64,000 nucleotides of DNA from Mycobacterium sp. 155 (GCF_000373905.1 NZ_KB892705.1:124001-188000), one strand, 5' to 3'. Positions 8,899 through 22,975 are shown, counted from the stretch's first letter. Notes: a model not told the origin generated them from the sequence alone. A program made the numbers and translations.

Positions 8899-10115
8899 GG
8901 TAGGGCCGGCATGACGATCGACGCAGCCTTGTGCAGGCACTCCTCCCATTCCCGGTCGGGATCGGAATCCGCGGTGATGCCGCCGCCGACGCCGAGCACA
9001 GCAGACCCGTCGGCGCCGAACTCGACGGTCCGGATCGCCACGTTGAGTTCGCAGCCCGCCACGGGAGACGCCAAACCGACTGTGCCGCAATAGACTCCGC
9101 GTCGCGTCGGCTCCCATTGCCGCAGCAGTTGACGGGCCCGGGCCTTGGGGGTGCCGGTCACCGATGCGGGCGGGAAGGTGGCCTGCAGCAATCGCGCCAT
9201 CGGTACCTCGACGGGCACCTCGGCCGCGACCGTCGACACCAGATGCCAGACGCCGGGCGCGGGCTGCACCGACAGCAGTTCGGGCACAGTCACGGTGCCG
9301 ATGGCGGCGACCCGGCCGAGGTCGTTGCGGACCAGATCGACGATCATGATGTTCTCGGCGACGTCTTTGACCGAGGCCAACAGATCCGCCGGATTCGCAG
9401 ACCGGGGCAGCGTGCCCTTGATGGGGCTGGACGTGACATCGGTGCCACGGCGACGCAGGAACAGCTCCGGCGACAACGACGCGACCGCACCCCACGCGCC
9501 GGACAGGTAGGCCGCGCGGGAGGGCACGGTCCTGGCTGTCGCGTCGGCGAAGAAGTCCAGCGGATCCCCGTCGAGCTGTCCGGTGAAACGCGTGCACACA
9601 CAGGCCTGGTACACCTCGCCCGCGGCGATTGCGTCGAGACATGCCAACACGCCGTTCCGGTGGACATCCCGGTCGGGTGGCGCCCAGTGCAGGGCATAGG
9701 GGCTCGCCTCCGGCGTCGGCAACACCGTCAACCAATCGGGAAGTACTGCGCCGGTGAGGCTTTCGTACCACCACCGGCCGTCGGAGTCCTGGCGCAGCAC
9801 ACAGTCCGACCAGCCGCCGGCTGCCTCGGGGATGCGTGGTGGCAGCTCGTCGGCCCCGGGATCCGGGTAGGCCAGATAGCCGAACCAGCCGCCGCCGATC
9901 TCCGGGCCGGCCGTGGTGGGATTCGGAGCCAACGGGAACGCCGAGACCGTTGGGACCGGCGCCGCCGCGAGTGACGGGGCGATCACGGCGCGGGAACCGA
10001 ACCAGTCGCCGATCAGCGCCGCGGGTCCGGGCAGCCCGGCGCGGGCAGCCGCGGCGGCGACGGCCCGCAACACCACCGCGGGATCGCCCAGAGCGCCGAG
10101 CCGCTCGATCCGCAT
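8868..10115 (-). CDS. pabB: aminodeoxychorismate synthase component I
   Basis: 415 residues. The chorismate-binding domain contains PIKGTLPR, ENIMIVDLVRNDLGRV, FPPASVTGTPK and the C-terminal GGGITADSDPDREWEE, the Mg2+ and chorismate-binding signatures shared by PabB, TrpE and MenF. With a glutamine amidotransferase it makes 4-amino-4-deoxychorismate for folate. It matches Rv1005c; the PIKGT lysine distinguishes PabB-type chemistry from isochorismate synthases. It overlaps rsmI tail to tail by 31 bp. Confidence 0.9.
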   Translation of the reverse strand: MRIERLGALGDPAVVLRAVAAAAARAGLPGPAALIGDWFGSRAVIAPSLAAAPVPTVSAFPLAPNPTTAGPEIGGGWFGYLAYPDPGADELPPRIPEAAGGWSDCVLRQDSDGRWWYESLTGAVLPDWLTVLPTPEASPYALHWAPPDRDVHRNGVLACLDAIAAGEVYQACVCTRFTGQLDGDPLDFFADATARTVPSRAAYLSGAWGAVASLSPELFLRRRGTDVTSSPIKGTLPRSANPADLLASVKDVAENIMIVDLVRNDLGRVAAIGTVTVPELLSVQPAPGVWHLVSTVAAEVPVEVPMARLLQATFPPASVTGTPKARARQLLRQWEPTRRGVYCGTVGLASPVAGCELNVAIRTVEFGADGSAVLGVGGGITADSDPDREWEECLHKAASIVMPALPQPRARSTAS

Positions 10116-10135
10116 GCCACCAGCGTGGCAGAGCC

Positions 10136-11050
10136 TCAGCGGCTGATCGCCCGCGGGATGTCGATGCCCGTCAGCTTGTCCGGATTGCGCATGGCGTAGA
10201 AGTGCGTGATCTTGCCGTCGACGATCTCGATGGTGAACACACCCTCCAACCCGGCGTCGCTGTGAATGATGAACGCGGGTGCGTTGTTGAACACGGCTGT
10301 CTCGAACTGCAGACCCGGGATTCGCTCGGCGACCCGGAACAGGCCGGTCAGCATCGTCGCGACCTTCTGCGCTCCGACCACGGGCCGGCGGGCGGCGCTG
10401 GCCTTGCCGCCGCTGTCGGCCGTGTAGACGGCGTCCGGCGCAAGGAGCGCCAGTAGGCCGTCGACGTCGCCGGTGGCCGCGGAGTCGAGGAATTGTTGGG
10501 TGATACGGGTGGACTCGGCGATGTCGACGGGAGCGAACCGTTTACGCCGCGACTGCACGTGTTGGCGGGAGCGGTGCGCCATCTGCCGCACGGCGCTCAC
10601 GGATTTGCCTACGGTCGAGGCGATTTCGTCGTAACCGAAGCCGAACACCTCGCGCAGGACGAACACCGCTCGCTCGTCGGGGCTCAGGGTCTCCAGCACC
10701 ACGAGCATCGCCATCGACACCGACTCGGCCAGTACCACGTCTGCCGCACCGTCGCGGATTTCCAGCAATAGCGGCTCGGGCAGCCATGGGCCGACGTAGT
10801 CCTCGCGTCTGCGGGACTGAGCACGCAGCGCGTTGAGTGCCTGCCGGGTGACCAACTGGGCCAGATAGGCTTTGGTATCGGTCACGCTCGCCAGGTCGAC
10901 CTCGGCCCAGCGCAGGTAGCTCTCCTGTAGCACGTCGTCGGATTCCGTTGCCGTGCCCAATATTTCGTAGGCGATGGTGAACAGCAACGGCCGCAGCATC
11001 GTGAACCGTTCGGCGTGCTCGGTCGAGTTCCCTGCGTTCGGTGTGTTCAT
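10136..11050 (-). CDS. ECF41-type RNA polymerase sigma factor with SnoaL-like C-terminal domain (SigJ-like)
   Basis: 304 residues. Region 2 (about 15-80) and region 4 (about 120-175, with VFVLREVFGFGYDEIA and SAVRQMAHRSRQHV) are followed by a SnoaL-like domain of about 115 residues. The C-terminal extension carries DSGGK (about residue 215) and NPDKL (about residue 292), close to the DGGGR and NPDKL motifs of ECF41 sigma factors, where the extension acts as a built-in regulator. Its ATG overlaps the oxidoreductase stop by 4 bp (ATGA), so the two are translationally coupled, as is usual for ECF41 loci. Confidence 0.87.
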   Translation of the reverse strand: MNTPNAGNSTEHAERFTMLRPLLFTIAYEILGTATESDDVLQESYLRWAEVDLASVTDTKAYLAQLVTRQALNALRAQSRRREDYVGPWLPEPLLLEIRDGAADVVLAESVSMAMLVVLETLSPDERAVFVLREVFGFGYDEIASTVGKSVSAVRQMAHRSRQHVQSRRKRFAPVDIAESTRITQQFLDSAATGDVDGLLALLAPDAVYTADSGGKASAARRPVVGAQKVATMLTGLFRVAERIPGLQFETAVFNNAPAFIIHSDAGLEGVFTIEIVDGKITHFYAMRNPDKLTGIDIPRAISR

Positions 11051-12258
11051 GAGATGGTCCCGCTCCTCACGTCCCCACCGACCAGTGTCTCCTGGCGAGC
11101 GGCGGCGAGCTGAAGCTGCCTGTTGTCACCGCGGAACCAGAAGTACGAGCCCGGTTTCGCCGCTTCATGGCGGATCGCCCACAGCGTGGCCCGGCACACC
11201 TGCTCTTTGAGGTAGGCGCCGGTACGGCCGCCGAGGTAGACCTTCCGCGGGCTGTCGTCGGAGTGGCAGAGCTGCACGGTGCCGAGATTGCGCCCGACGC
11301 TTACGCATTGCCCGGCGAATGCCTGGTTGATCACCGCGGGCTCGGTTCCCGCGATGCGCGCCAGCACGGTGTTGGCCGCCTGGATGCCCAGCGGCCCAGC
11401 CGCCTGGCAGCTCATCCGCAGCGGGATGCCCGACGGGGAGGCGGCGTCACCTGCCGCCACGATGCGCGGATCGTCCACGCTGGTCAGGGTTTCGTCGGTG
11501 TGTAGCCTGCCGAGCTGATCGGTCGTCAGGCCGCTGGCAGCAGCCAAGCCGGGCGCCCTGAAGCCGGTGGTCCACACCGTTACCGCACTAGGTAGTCGGT
11601 TGCCGTCGGCCATGACCACCGCGTCGGTCTCGACGGCAGCGACCAGGATGTCGGGCCCGTCGATGATCGAGACCCCGAGCCGGGTCAGCCCTTTGACCAC
11701 CGAACGGCGTGCGCCCTCGCCGAGGGAGGCGCCGACGACATCGGTCACCAGAGTGACGCGGCGCCCGGCCGCGGCGAACTCCGCAGCCGCTTCGATACCG
11801 GTCAGCCCGCCGCCCACGACGACCACCGGCGCGCCGAGCGCGACATCCCGGAGTCGGTTGCGCAGCCGGGTGGCCTGCTCGAATTCGCTTATCGGATAAG
11901 CGAATTCGGCAGCGCCCAGCACCGAATCCGGCACGCTCCCGGTGCTGCCGACGGCGTACAGGAGGTAGTCGTAGTCGAGCGTGTCGCCGGAGCCAAGGTG
12001 CACGCGCCGCGCCGCGGCATCGATGCGCTCGGCACCGTCGACCAGCAGCCGCACCCGGTCGCCCAGCAACGTGTCGTACGCCTCGGTGGCGTCGTCGTTG
12101 CCGGCGGCCAGTTGGTGCAGGCGAATTCGCTCGACGAACCGCGGCCGCGGGTTGACCAGCGTCACGGTGACGCCCGCGGCTCCCTGCAGCCGATTGGCGG
12201 CCAGCACTCCGGCGTAGCCACCGCCGATCACGGTGACACGAATGCTCTGCCCGGTCAT
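11047..12258 (-). CDS. FAD-dependent NAD(P)H dehydrogenase-like oxidoreductase, partner of the ECF41 sigma factor
   Basis: 403 residues. It has an N-terminal FAD dinucleotide-binding motif VIGGGYAGVLAANRL (about residues 9-23), a second Rossmann motif VVVVGGGLTGIEAAAE (about 145-160) for NAD(P)H and a C-terminal FAD motif around VAAGDAASPSG, the layout of type II NADH dehydrogenases and related disulfide-type reductases. No membrane-anchoring C-terminus is obvious. Start ATG 12258 was chosen because the Rossmann fold begins right after it and AGGAG precedes it; upstream ORF extension is noise. A candidate ECF41 promoter lies 33-59 bp upstream. Oxidoreductases of this sort are typical ECF41 targets; substrate unknown. 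Confidence 0.82.
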   Translation of the reverse strand: MTGQSIRVTVIGGGYAGVLAANRLQGAAGVTVTLVNPRPRFVERIRLHQLAAGNDDATEAYDTLLGDRVRLLVDGAERIDAAARRVHLGSGDTLDYDYLLYAVGSTGSVPDSVLGAAEFAYPISEFEQATRLRNRLRDVALGAPVVVVGGGLTGIEAAAEFAAAGRRVTLVTDVVGASLGEGARRSVVKGLTRLGVSIIDGPDILVAAVETDAVVMADGNRLPSAVTVWTTGFRAPGLAAASGLTTDQLGRLHTDETLTSVDDPRIVAAGDAASPSGIPLRMSCQAAGPLGIQAANTVLARIAGTEPAVINQAFAGQCVSVGRNLGTVQLCHSDDSPRKVYLGGRTGAYLKEQVCRATLWAIRHEAAKPGSYFWFRGDNRQLQLAAARQETLVGGDVRSGTIS

Positions 12259-12290
12259 GGTGTCTCCTTTCAATGGGCTTGTGCCCTCGA

Positions 12291-12317
12291 GACACCACGC
12301 GCGACCGGTTTGTGACA
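12291..12317 (-). promoter_or_regulatory. candidate ECF41 sigma-dependent promoter
   Basis: On the minus strand TGTCACA (12317-12311) is followed after exactly 16 bp by TGTC (12294-12291). The published ECF41 consensus is TGTCACA-N16-CGTC, so only one base differs. It lies upstream of the oxidoreductase-sigma pair, as expected for ECF41 autoregulation. Confidence 0.65.
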
Positions 12318-12359
12318 CCACCGGCGACCAACGGGTTCGAATGTGGCTCAGATCACGTG

Positions 12360-15261
<2,902 letters not shown>

Positions 15262-15270
15262 CGGGGGATC

Positions 15271-15280
15271 ACTTTATGGT
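15271..15280. promoter_or_regulatory. overlapping divergent -10 elements of metG and tatD
   Basis: ACTTTATGGT contains TATGGT (15275-15280, plus) 6 nt before the tatD ATG and TAAAGT (15276-15271, minus) 9 nt before the metG ATG. The two TANNNT hexamers share the TA at 15275-15276, repeating the arrangement seen between pmt and rsmI. Both genes would be transcribed leaderless or nearly so. Confidence 0.5.
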
Positions 15281-15286
15281 GTTGCA

Positions 15287-16141
15287 ATGAGTTCCAAACG
15301 CTCAGGCAGGGGTAAGCCGCCCGCCCCGGAACCTTTGGCGCCGCTCGTCGATGCCCATACCCATCTCCATTCATGTGGCGCCGACACCGCCGACGACATC
15401 CACGCCATCGTCGATCGCGCGGCGGCGGTCGGCGTGGGGCGGGTGGTCACGGTCGCCGACGATCTGGCTGCCGCGCACTGGGCCGCCGGTGCCGCGGAGG
15501 CCGACGACCGGGTGTACGCGGCGGTCGCGCTGCATCCCACACGTGCCAATGCACTGGACGACGCGGCGAAAGCCGATCTGGAGCGGCTGGCTGCCCGTCC
15601 CCGCGTGGTTGCGGTGGGTGAGACGGGGATCGATCTGTACTGGCCGGAGAGGCTGGACGGCTGCGCCACGCCCGCGGAGCAGCGGGACGGCTTCGCCTGG
15701 CACATCGACCTGGCGAAACGGACCGGCAAGCCGTTGATGATCCACAATCGCGATGCCGACGCCGCGGTTCTCGACGTCCTGGCCGCCGAAGGTGCGCCAG
15801 AAACTGTGATCTTCCACTGTTTTTCGTCGGGTCCGGAGATGGCACGAATGTGTATCGATGCGGGCTGGATTCTGAGCCTGTCCGGCACGGTCAGCTTCAA
15901 AAATGCGGTTGACCTGCAGGAAGCCGCTCGGCTGATCCCGCCGGGGCAGCTGCTGGTGGAGACCGACGCGCCGTTTCTGACCCCACATCCGTATCGCGGA
16001 GCGCCGAACGAACCGTATTGCCTGCCATACACTGTCCGGGCACTGGCAAATTTGCTTGACCGGCCCGAGCAGGACCTGGCGGCCGAGACGGCAACCACTG
16101 CGGCTCGAGTGTACGGGCTGGACGAAAGTTGCCGTATGTAG
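15287..16141 (+). CDS. tatD: TatD-family metal-dependent deoxyribonuclease
   Basis: 284 residues from ATG 15287. TIM-barrel metal hydrolase with the metal ligands DAHTHLH (about residues 21-27), GETGIDLYW (Glu ligand, about 117), IHNRDAD (about 153), FHCFSSG (about 178) and VETDAPFLTP (about 226-235). TatD enzymes are 3'-5' exonucleases on damaged or single-stranded DNA and have been proposed to act in DNA repair. It matches Rv1008, and lies between metG and rpfB as in M. tuberculosis. A start further upstream at 15254 would run into the divergent promoter and is rejected. Confidence 0.92.
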   Translation: MSSKRSGRGKPPAPEPLAPLVDAHTHLHSCGADTADDIHAIVDRAAAVGVGRVVTVADDLAAAHWAAGAAEADDRVYAAVALHPTRANALDDAAKADLERLAARPRVVAVGETGIDLYWPERLDGCATPAEQRDGFAWHIDLAKRTGKPLMIHNRDADAAVLDVLAAEGAPETVIFHCFSSGPEMARMCIDAGWILSLSGTVSFKNAVDLQEAARLIPPGQLLVETDAPFLTPHPYRGAPNEPYCLPYTVRALANLLDRPEQDLAAETATTAARVYGLDESCRM

Positions 16142-16190
16142 GCCTTTTCGTTACCGTCTTGTGATCAACCGCTTGACGTGCAGTCGGTGA

Positions 16191-18256
<2,066 letters not shown>

Positions 18257-18263
18257 GTTTCAC

Positions 18264-18320
18264 CGAGATCGACAAAAGGGTCGCTCACCGCGAAGGTGAG
18301 CGACCCTTTTGTCGATCTCG
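18264..18320. terminator. long perfect bidirectional hairpin between ksgA and the kinase gene
   Basis: 26-bp arms (18264-18289 and 18295-18320), perfectly complementary, around a 5-nt loop GCGAA. The arms contain AAAAGGG and CCCTTTT, so on either strand the core stem GGGTCGCTCACC is followed by a short T run. The element lies between two convergent genes and starts 8 bp after the ksgA stop, so it should end both transcripts. Confidence 0.85.
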
Positions 18321-18324
18321 CCAG

Positions 18325-19182
18325 TCAGCGAAGTGCCCGCGTGATCAGTTTCATGAACTCTGTGCACGAGTCGTAGCGCATCTCTGGTCTTTTGGCCATC
18401 GCTTTGGTGACGATGGAGTCAACGGCACGTGGGATCCCGGAGATATATCTGGAGATCTTCGGTGGCGCGGAGTGCAGTTGATGCTCTATCAGTCCTGTGG
18501 CGGTGCTTGCGGTAAAGGGTGGTGAGCCGGTCATCAACTCAACGGCGGTGCAGGCCAACGAATATTGGTCGGTAGCAGCCGAGGGTGCTCGGCCGCTGAG
18601 GAGCTCGGGAGACGAGTAGGGCAGTGAGGCCTGGACCTGGGCCCGTGGCTCATGAGATGAGCGGGTTATTCGTCTGGCCGGGTCGAGGGTCAGGCGGCCG
18701 GTGTCGTGGGCGAGTCGGATGGCCACGTCTTCGGAGACCGAATGTGCGACCCCGAAATCGATCAGCACTGCTCTTGAAAAGGGCTTGTCGACCAGAATAT
18801 TGGCCGGCTTGACATCGCAGTGCACGATTCCGTGCCGGTGCGAGTGGTCGAGTGCGCCGGCGATTTGGGTCAAAGCCGTGAGCTTGTCGGTCAGCGCCGC
18901 GAGCCCGCTGACCGTGCCGCCATCGATGAACTCCATGGCCAGCCAGGCCGGGCCGGCGTCGTAGACCGTGATGATGCTGGGGTGCGCGAGGCGGCGGGCG
19001 AAGTTGAACTCCCGCCGCAGCCGCGCCAGCTGATCGGGTTTGCGGTGCGATTCGTTGAGGACCTTGAGCGCGACAACGCGGCCATCGGAAGCGTGAGCGC
19101 GGTACACGACGGCCCAGCCTCCGCGGCCGAGGACCTCGTCGATCTCGAATTCCGCGGCGAACCCCTCACCGGGTGACACCAC
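18325..19182 (-). CDS. soluble serine/threonine protein kinase, non-RD type
   Basis: About 285 residues, only a kinase domain: glycine loop LGRGGWAVVYRA (about 18-29), catalytic Lys in VVALKVL (about 41), HCDVKPAN catalytic loop (about 130), IDFGVAH (DFG, about 149) and an APE-like SSPELL. The Arg of HRD is Cys, so it is a non-RD kinase that may not need activation-loop phosphorylation. No transmembrane segment, PASTA or sensor domain is present. The GTG at 19182 is placed 6 nt after TATGCT (minus strand, 19194-19189), a plausible leaderless -10. Divergent from ispE. Substrates unknown; not one of the core pkn genes I can name. Confidence 0.8.
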   Translation of the reverse strand: MVSPGEGFAAEFEIDEVLGRGGWAVVYRAHASDGRVVALKVLNESHRKPDQLARLRREFNFARRLAHPSIITVYDAGPAWLAMEFIDGGTVSGLAALTDKLTALTQIAGALDHSHRHGIVHCDVKPANILVDKPFSRAVLIDFGVAHSVSEDVAIRLAHDTGRLTLDPARRITRSSHEPRAQVQASLPYSSPELLSGRAPSAATDQYSLACTAVELMTGSPPFTASTATGLIEHQLHSAPPKISRYISGIPRAVDSIVTKAMAKRPEMRYDSCTEFMKLITRALR

Positions 19183-19236
19183 TGTCACAGCATAGGTTCG
19201 GTGACGGTTTGCCGTCGTCGGGGATAGTGTCGTGCC

Positions 19237-20205
19237 GTGTCCGCATCCGACGGCAGTACCGCATCCGAATGGGTCCCCACCGGGTCGGTCACCGTTCGTG
19301 TGCCTGGCAAGGTCAATCTCTATCTTGCGGTCGGCGATCTGCGTGACGACGGCTATCACGAGCTGACCACGGTCTTCCATGCCGTGTCACTGACCGACGA
19401 GGTCACCGTACGCAACGCTGACATGCTGTCGGTGACGATGTCGGGCGAGGGTGTGGAGTCGCTGCCCACCGACGAGCGCAACCTGGCGTGGCGAGCTGCC
19501 GTGTTGTTGGCCGAACATGTCGGTCGCGCCCCCGACGTCGCCATCACCATCGACAAGTCCATCCCGGTGGCCGGCGGGATGGCCGGCGGAAGTGCCGACG
19601 CGGCCGGTGTTCTGGTAGCGATGAATACCCTGTGGGAGCTGGGGGTGCCGCGACGGGATCTGCATGCCCTGGCCGCCCGGCTGGGCAGCGATGTCCCATT
19701 CGCGCTGCACGGTGGGACGGCTCTGGGCAGCGGACGCGGTGAGGAGCTGGCCACCGTGCTGGCCCGCAACACCTTCCACTGGGTGCTGGCGTTCGCCCAG
19801 CGCGGCCTGTCCACGCCGAAGGTGTTCGGTGAATTGGACCGGTTGCGCGCCGACACCGGCCGTGACGAGCCTCCGCGGGCCGAGGAGCCTGAACCTGTGC
19901 TGGCCGCATTGGCCTCCGGGGACGCCGGCGAACTTGCCTCGCTGCTGGGAAACGATCTACAGCCGGCGGCGCTGAGCCTGTACCCAGATCTGCGTCGTAC
20001 GCTGCGGGCCGGTGTCGAGGCCGGGGCTTTGGCCGGCGTCGTGTCGGGTTCCGGGCCGACGTGCGCATTCCTGTGTGGATCAGCGACGGCGGCCGTCGAC
20101 GTCGGGGCGGAACTGGCGGGCGCCGGGGTGTGCCGCACGGTGCGGGTGGCCAGCGGCCCGGTTCACGGCGCGCGGGTGGTGCCGGCGCCGTCGGCATCGG
20201 TCTGA
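19237..20205 (+). CDS. ispE: 4-diphosphocytidyl-2-C-methyl-D-erythritol kinase
   Basis: 322 residues. GHMP kinase of the non-mevalonate isoprenoid pathway (EC 2.7.1.148). Seen are the N-terminal [21 protein letters not shown], the ATP-binding [15 protein letters not shown] (about residues 108-122), [12 protein letters not shown] with its catalytic Asp (about 148) and the C-terminal [11 protein letters not shown]. Start GTG 19237 has TAGTGT 6 nt upstream, consistent with a leaderless transcript. In M. tuberculosis ispE (Rv1011) directly follows ksgA; here the kinase gene lies between them on the opposite strand. Confidence 0.95.
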   Translation: MSASDGSTASEWVPTGSVTVRVPGKVNLYLAVGDLRDDGYHELTTVFHAVSLTDEVTVRNADMLSVTMSGEGVESLPTDERNLAWRAAVLLAEHVGRAPDVAITIDKSIPVAGGMAGGSADAAGVLVAMNTLWELGVPRRDLHALAARLGSDVPFALHGGTALGSGRGEELATVLARNTFHWVLAFAQRGLSTPKVFGELDRLRADTGRDEPPRAEEPEPVLAALASGDAGELASLLGNDLQPAALSLYPDLRRTLRAGVEAGALAGVVSGSGPTCAFLCGSATAAVDVGAELAGAGVCRTVRVASGPVHGARVVPAPSASV

Positions 20206-20516
20206 TGTCGCGTTGGTGTGACTCAGGACTCAATTCTCGCGATAGTTTGGCGGCTACTTAAGAGTCTCATAAGATGACCGATGGTGAATGCTCGTGGCCA
20301 CGCGTCGTCGCCCGTCGTGCTCGGCGGGTGGTCGACGTGCGGTACCCGTCCGACGGCAGCCCCGTTGCAGGCGGCATCACCTAACCGAGACAAAACCGCT
20401 GCCCAATTGTGTGCGCGCGCCTGCACAATGGCGCTTTACCACAGGCGGAGCATGGAAATCCGGACGCTGTATCCCATGTCACCGGCGCTGCGGCTCCGGA
20501 AGCCGAGGAGGTCGTC
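20206..20516. other. intergenic region between ispE and the fatty-acyl-AMP ligase gene
   Basis: 311 bp with no convincing gene. Open frames here lack a ribosome-binding site and recognisable protein features. It presumably holds the promoter of the downstream ligase; AGGAGG just before 20517 is the ligase ribosome-binding site. Confidence 0.5.
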
Positions 20517-22151
20517 GTGAGCAGGTTCACCGAGAAGATGTACCGCAACGCCCATGAGAGCTCTCGGGGCATGGTGACCGGTGAACCGCACGAGCCCGTC
20601 CGGCACACCTGGCTCGAGGTGCACGAACGTGCGCGACGCATCGCCGGTGGACTGGCCGCGGCCGGCATCGGCCCCGGTGACGCGATCGGCGTGCTGGCCG
20701 GATTCCCGGTGGAGATCGCCCCGACCGCCCAAGGCGTGTGGATGCGCGGCGCCAGCCTGACCATGCTGCACCAGCCCACCCCGCGCACCGATCTGGCGGT
20801 GTGGGCCGAGGACACCATGAACGTCATCGGCATGATCGAAGCCGCTGCCGTGATCGTCTCCGAGCCGTTTCTGGTCGCCATCCCGGTGCTCGAGGACAAG
20901 GGCATCAAGGTTCTCACGATCGCTGATCTTTTGGCCGCCGAGCCGATCGACCCGATCGAGACCGGCGAGGACGACCTCGCCCTCATGCAGCTGACCTCGG
21001 GTTCGACGGGTTCGCCCAAGGCCGTGCAGATCACGCACCGCAACATCCATTCCAATGCCGAGGCGATGTTCATCGGGGCTCAGTACGACGTCGACAGGGA
21101 CGTCATGGTGAGCTGGCTGCCTTGCTTCCACGACATGGGCATGGTCGGCTTCCTGACCATCCCGATGTATTTCGGCGCCGAGCTCGTCAAGGTCACGCCG
21201 ATGGACTTCCTGCGCGACACCCTGCTGTGGGCCAAGCTCATCGACAAGTACAAGGGCACCATGACCGCGGCGCCCAACTTCGCCTACGCGCTTTTCGCCA
21301 AGCGGCTGCGCAAGCAGGCCGAGCCGGGCCAGTTCGACCTCTCGACGTTGCGGTTCGCGCTTTCGGGCGCCGAGCCGGTCGACCCGGCCGACGTCGAAGA
21401 CCTGCTCGACGCGGGCAAGCCGTTCGGCCTGGCGCCTGCGGCGATCCTGCCGGCGTACGGCATGGCGGAGACGACGCTGGCGGTGTCGTTCTCCGAGTGC
21501 AACGCCGGCCTGGTGGTCGACGAGGTCGACGCCGATCTGCTGGCGGCGCTGCGCCGCGCCGTGCCCGCCACCAAAGGCAACACGCGCCGGCTCGCGACAC
21601 TCGGCCCGCTGCTGACCGATTTGGAAGCGCGTGTGGTCGACGAGAACGGCGATGTGATGCCGGCTCGCGGTGTCGGTGTCATCGAGTTGCGCGGCGAGTG
21701 CGTGACGCCCGGCTATGTCACCATGGGCGGTTTTCTGCCGGCCCAGGACGAGAGCGGTTGGTACGACACCGGCGATCTGGGCTACCTGACCGATGAGGGA
21801 CACGTCGTGGTCTGTGGCCGCGTCAAGGACGTCATCATCATGGCCGGCCGCAACATCTATCCCACCGACATCGAGCGTGCCGCCGGTCGCGTCGACGGGG
21901 TCCGTACCGGTTGCGCCGTCGCGGTGCGGCTCGATGCCGGGCATTCGCGGGAGACTTTTGCCGTGGCTGTGGAGTCCAACGCCTGGCAAGACCCGGCCGA
22001 AGTGCGCCGGATCGAACACCAGGTGGCGCACGAAGTGGTCACCGAGGTCGACGTGCGGCCGCGTAACGTCGTCGTGCTCGGACCGGGCACCATCCCGAAG
22101 ACCTCTTCTGGCAAGCTGCGCCGGGCCAACTCGGTCTCGCTGGTCACCTAG
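20517..22151 (+). CDS. long-chain fatty-acyl-AMP ligase (Rv1013/Pks16-like)
   Basis: 544 residues, ANL-superfamily adenylating enzyme. Seen: P-loop [16 protein letters not shown] (about 162-177), [11 protein letters not shown] (about 318-328), [10 protein letters not shown] (about 418-427), [10 protein letters not shown] and the C-terminal lysine segment [11 protein letters not shown] (about 526-536). It matches Rv1013, annotated pks16 although it is not a polyketide synthase. FAAL enzymes activate fatty acids as acyl-adenylates for transfer to carrier proteins or CoA. Start GTG 20517 has GAGGAGG 6-7 nt upstream; the upstream ATG/GTG starts lack one. The exact lipid product is unknown. Confidence 0.9.
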   Translation: MSRFTEKMYRNAHESSRGMVTGEPHEPVRHTWLEVHERARRIAGGLAAAGIGPGDAIGVLAGFPVEIAPTAQGVWMRGASLTMLHQPTPRTDLAVWAEDTMNVIGMIEAAAVIVSEPFLVAIPVLEDKGIKVLTIADLLAAEPIDPIETGEDDLALMQLTSGSTGSPKAVQITHRNIHSNAEAMFIGAQYDVDRDVMVSWLPCFHDMGMVGFLTIPMYFGAELVKVTPMDFLRDTLLWAKLIDKYKGTMTAAPNFAYALFAKRLRKQAEPGQFDLSTLRFALSGAEPVDPADVEDLLDAGKPFGLAPAAILPAYGMAETTLAVSFSECNAGLVVDEVDADLLAALRRAVPATKGNTRRLATLGPLLTDLEARVVDENGDVMPARGVGVIELRGECVTPGYVTMGGFLPAQDESGWYDTGDLGYLTDEGHVVVCGRVKDVIIMAGRNIYPTDIERAAGRVDGVRTGCAVAVRLDAGHSRETFAVAVESNAWQDPAEVRRIEHQVAHEVVTEVDVRPRNVVVLGPGTIPKTSSGKLRRANSVSLVT

Positions 22152-22463
22152 CCTGACGCGCAACGGATTACGCGACGGCGTCCTGGTCGCCTGGATCGCC
22201 AGGAAACTGTTCCGCGGGCTGCTGGCCTCGGTACCGATATCCGCGGCCTCGACCGAACCATCGAAATCCGGTAGGCCCCAACTCAAGTCCTGCTGACTCG
22301 AAAGAGGCTTCAAACCGGGCTGAAGAACAGGAAGAGTTCGCGGCAATCTGGGGGCCCCGGCGCTGGGACAATTATTGTCTGCGTCAATTCGGCCCTACTT
22401 GCTGAGAGATCGCCGTGGTCTGTATGTATACTTCCGCTGAACTTCATTAATGAGAGGACCGGC
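22152..22463. other. intergenic region before the DUF4189 gene
   Basis: 312 bp, somewhat AT-richer than the flanks towards its right end. I see no gene. GAGAGGA at 22451-22457 is the ribosome-binding site for the ATG at 22464; upstream TGTATGTATACTT may include that gene's promoter. Confidence 0.45.
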
Positions 22464-22901
22464 ATGGCCAATACCCGTTTGGTTTCGGCGATCGTGGCGG
22501 CGGGCGTTATCGCCGCTGGGATCTCGGCGGGCACTGCATGGGCCGGTGGCCCGGGCGGATACGTCGAGAACGCTGCTGATGACATTTCCGCTGCCGTTGG
22601 TACCGGCGAATTCGAAGGCTCCCTAGTGGGTTTCACCGCGACTGGTGACACCAATGAGGAGGCTTCGGCGGCGGTCGTCGCAGCTTGCACGAACGCCGGT
22701 GGCGTCGAGTGCACCAGCGACGAGGTTACGAACGACAATCTTTGCATCGTCTCCGTCGCCGCAAGTGATGGCAGCGGTGTCGTGGCCGGTGGGGCCGGAG
22801 CGACTGTCGACGCCGCTCGTGCGGATGCCTTCAATCGGGCAGCCGCGAACAACACGCCCCTGGATCCGGGTGCCCAGGTCGTCGTATCGGCCTGCCCCTA
22901 A
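22464..22901 (+). CDS. secreted DUF4189-like protein
   Basis: 145 residues with a clear Sec signal (hydrophobic residues 8-26, cleavage after AWA). The mature part has four cysteines (ACTNAGGVECTSDE, LCIV and the C-terminal ACP) in the spacing of DUF4189-type small exported domains, and resembles actinobacterial secreted proteins of this group. Function unknown. It is followed by another small secreted protein; the pair lies between the FAAL gene and pth, a position that is empty in the M. tuberculosis order as I know it. Confidence 0.7.
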   Translation: MANTRLVSAIVAAGVIAAGISAGTAWAGGPGGYVENAADDISAAVGTGEFEGSLVGFTATGDTNEEASAAVVAACTNAGGVECTSDEVTNDNLCIVSVAASDGSGVVAGGAGATVDAARADAFNRAAANNTPLDPGAQVVVSACP

Positions 22902-22975
22902 TGAGGGACTCGATGTCTGAGCGCGCAGCGCATGACCACTCTGGTGCGGTTGAATCCCGGAAGGGGAATGGACGA

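Noticed and set aside
20223..20520. Small open frames on both strands between ispE and the ligase
   Set aside because: No ribosome-binding site, signal peptide or family resemblance; likely chance frames in a promoter region.
20436..22346. 636-residue open frame antisense to the fatty-acyl-AMP ligase gene
   Set aside because: High GC and codon bias of the real gene create a long open frame on the other strand; the product is His/Arg/Asp-rich with no fold, motif or ribosome-binding site.
22168..22371. 67-residue minus-strand frame downstream of the ligase gene
   Set aside because: Low-complexity sequence without start signals; lies in a region that looks non-coding.
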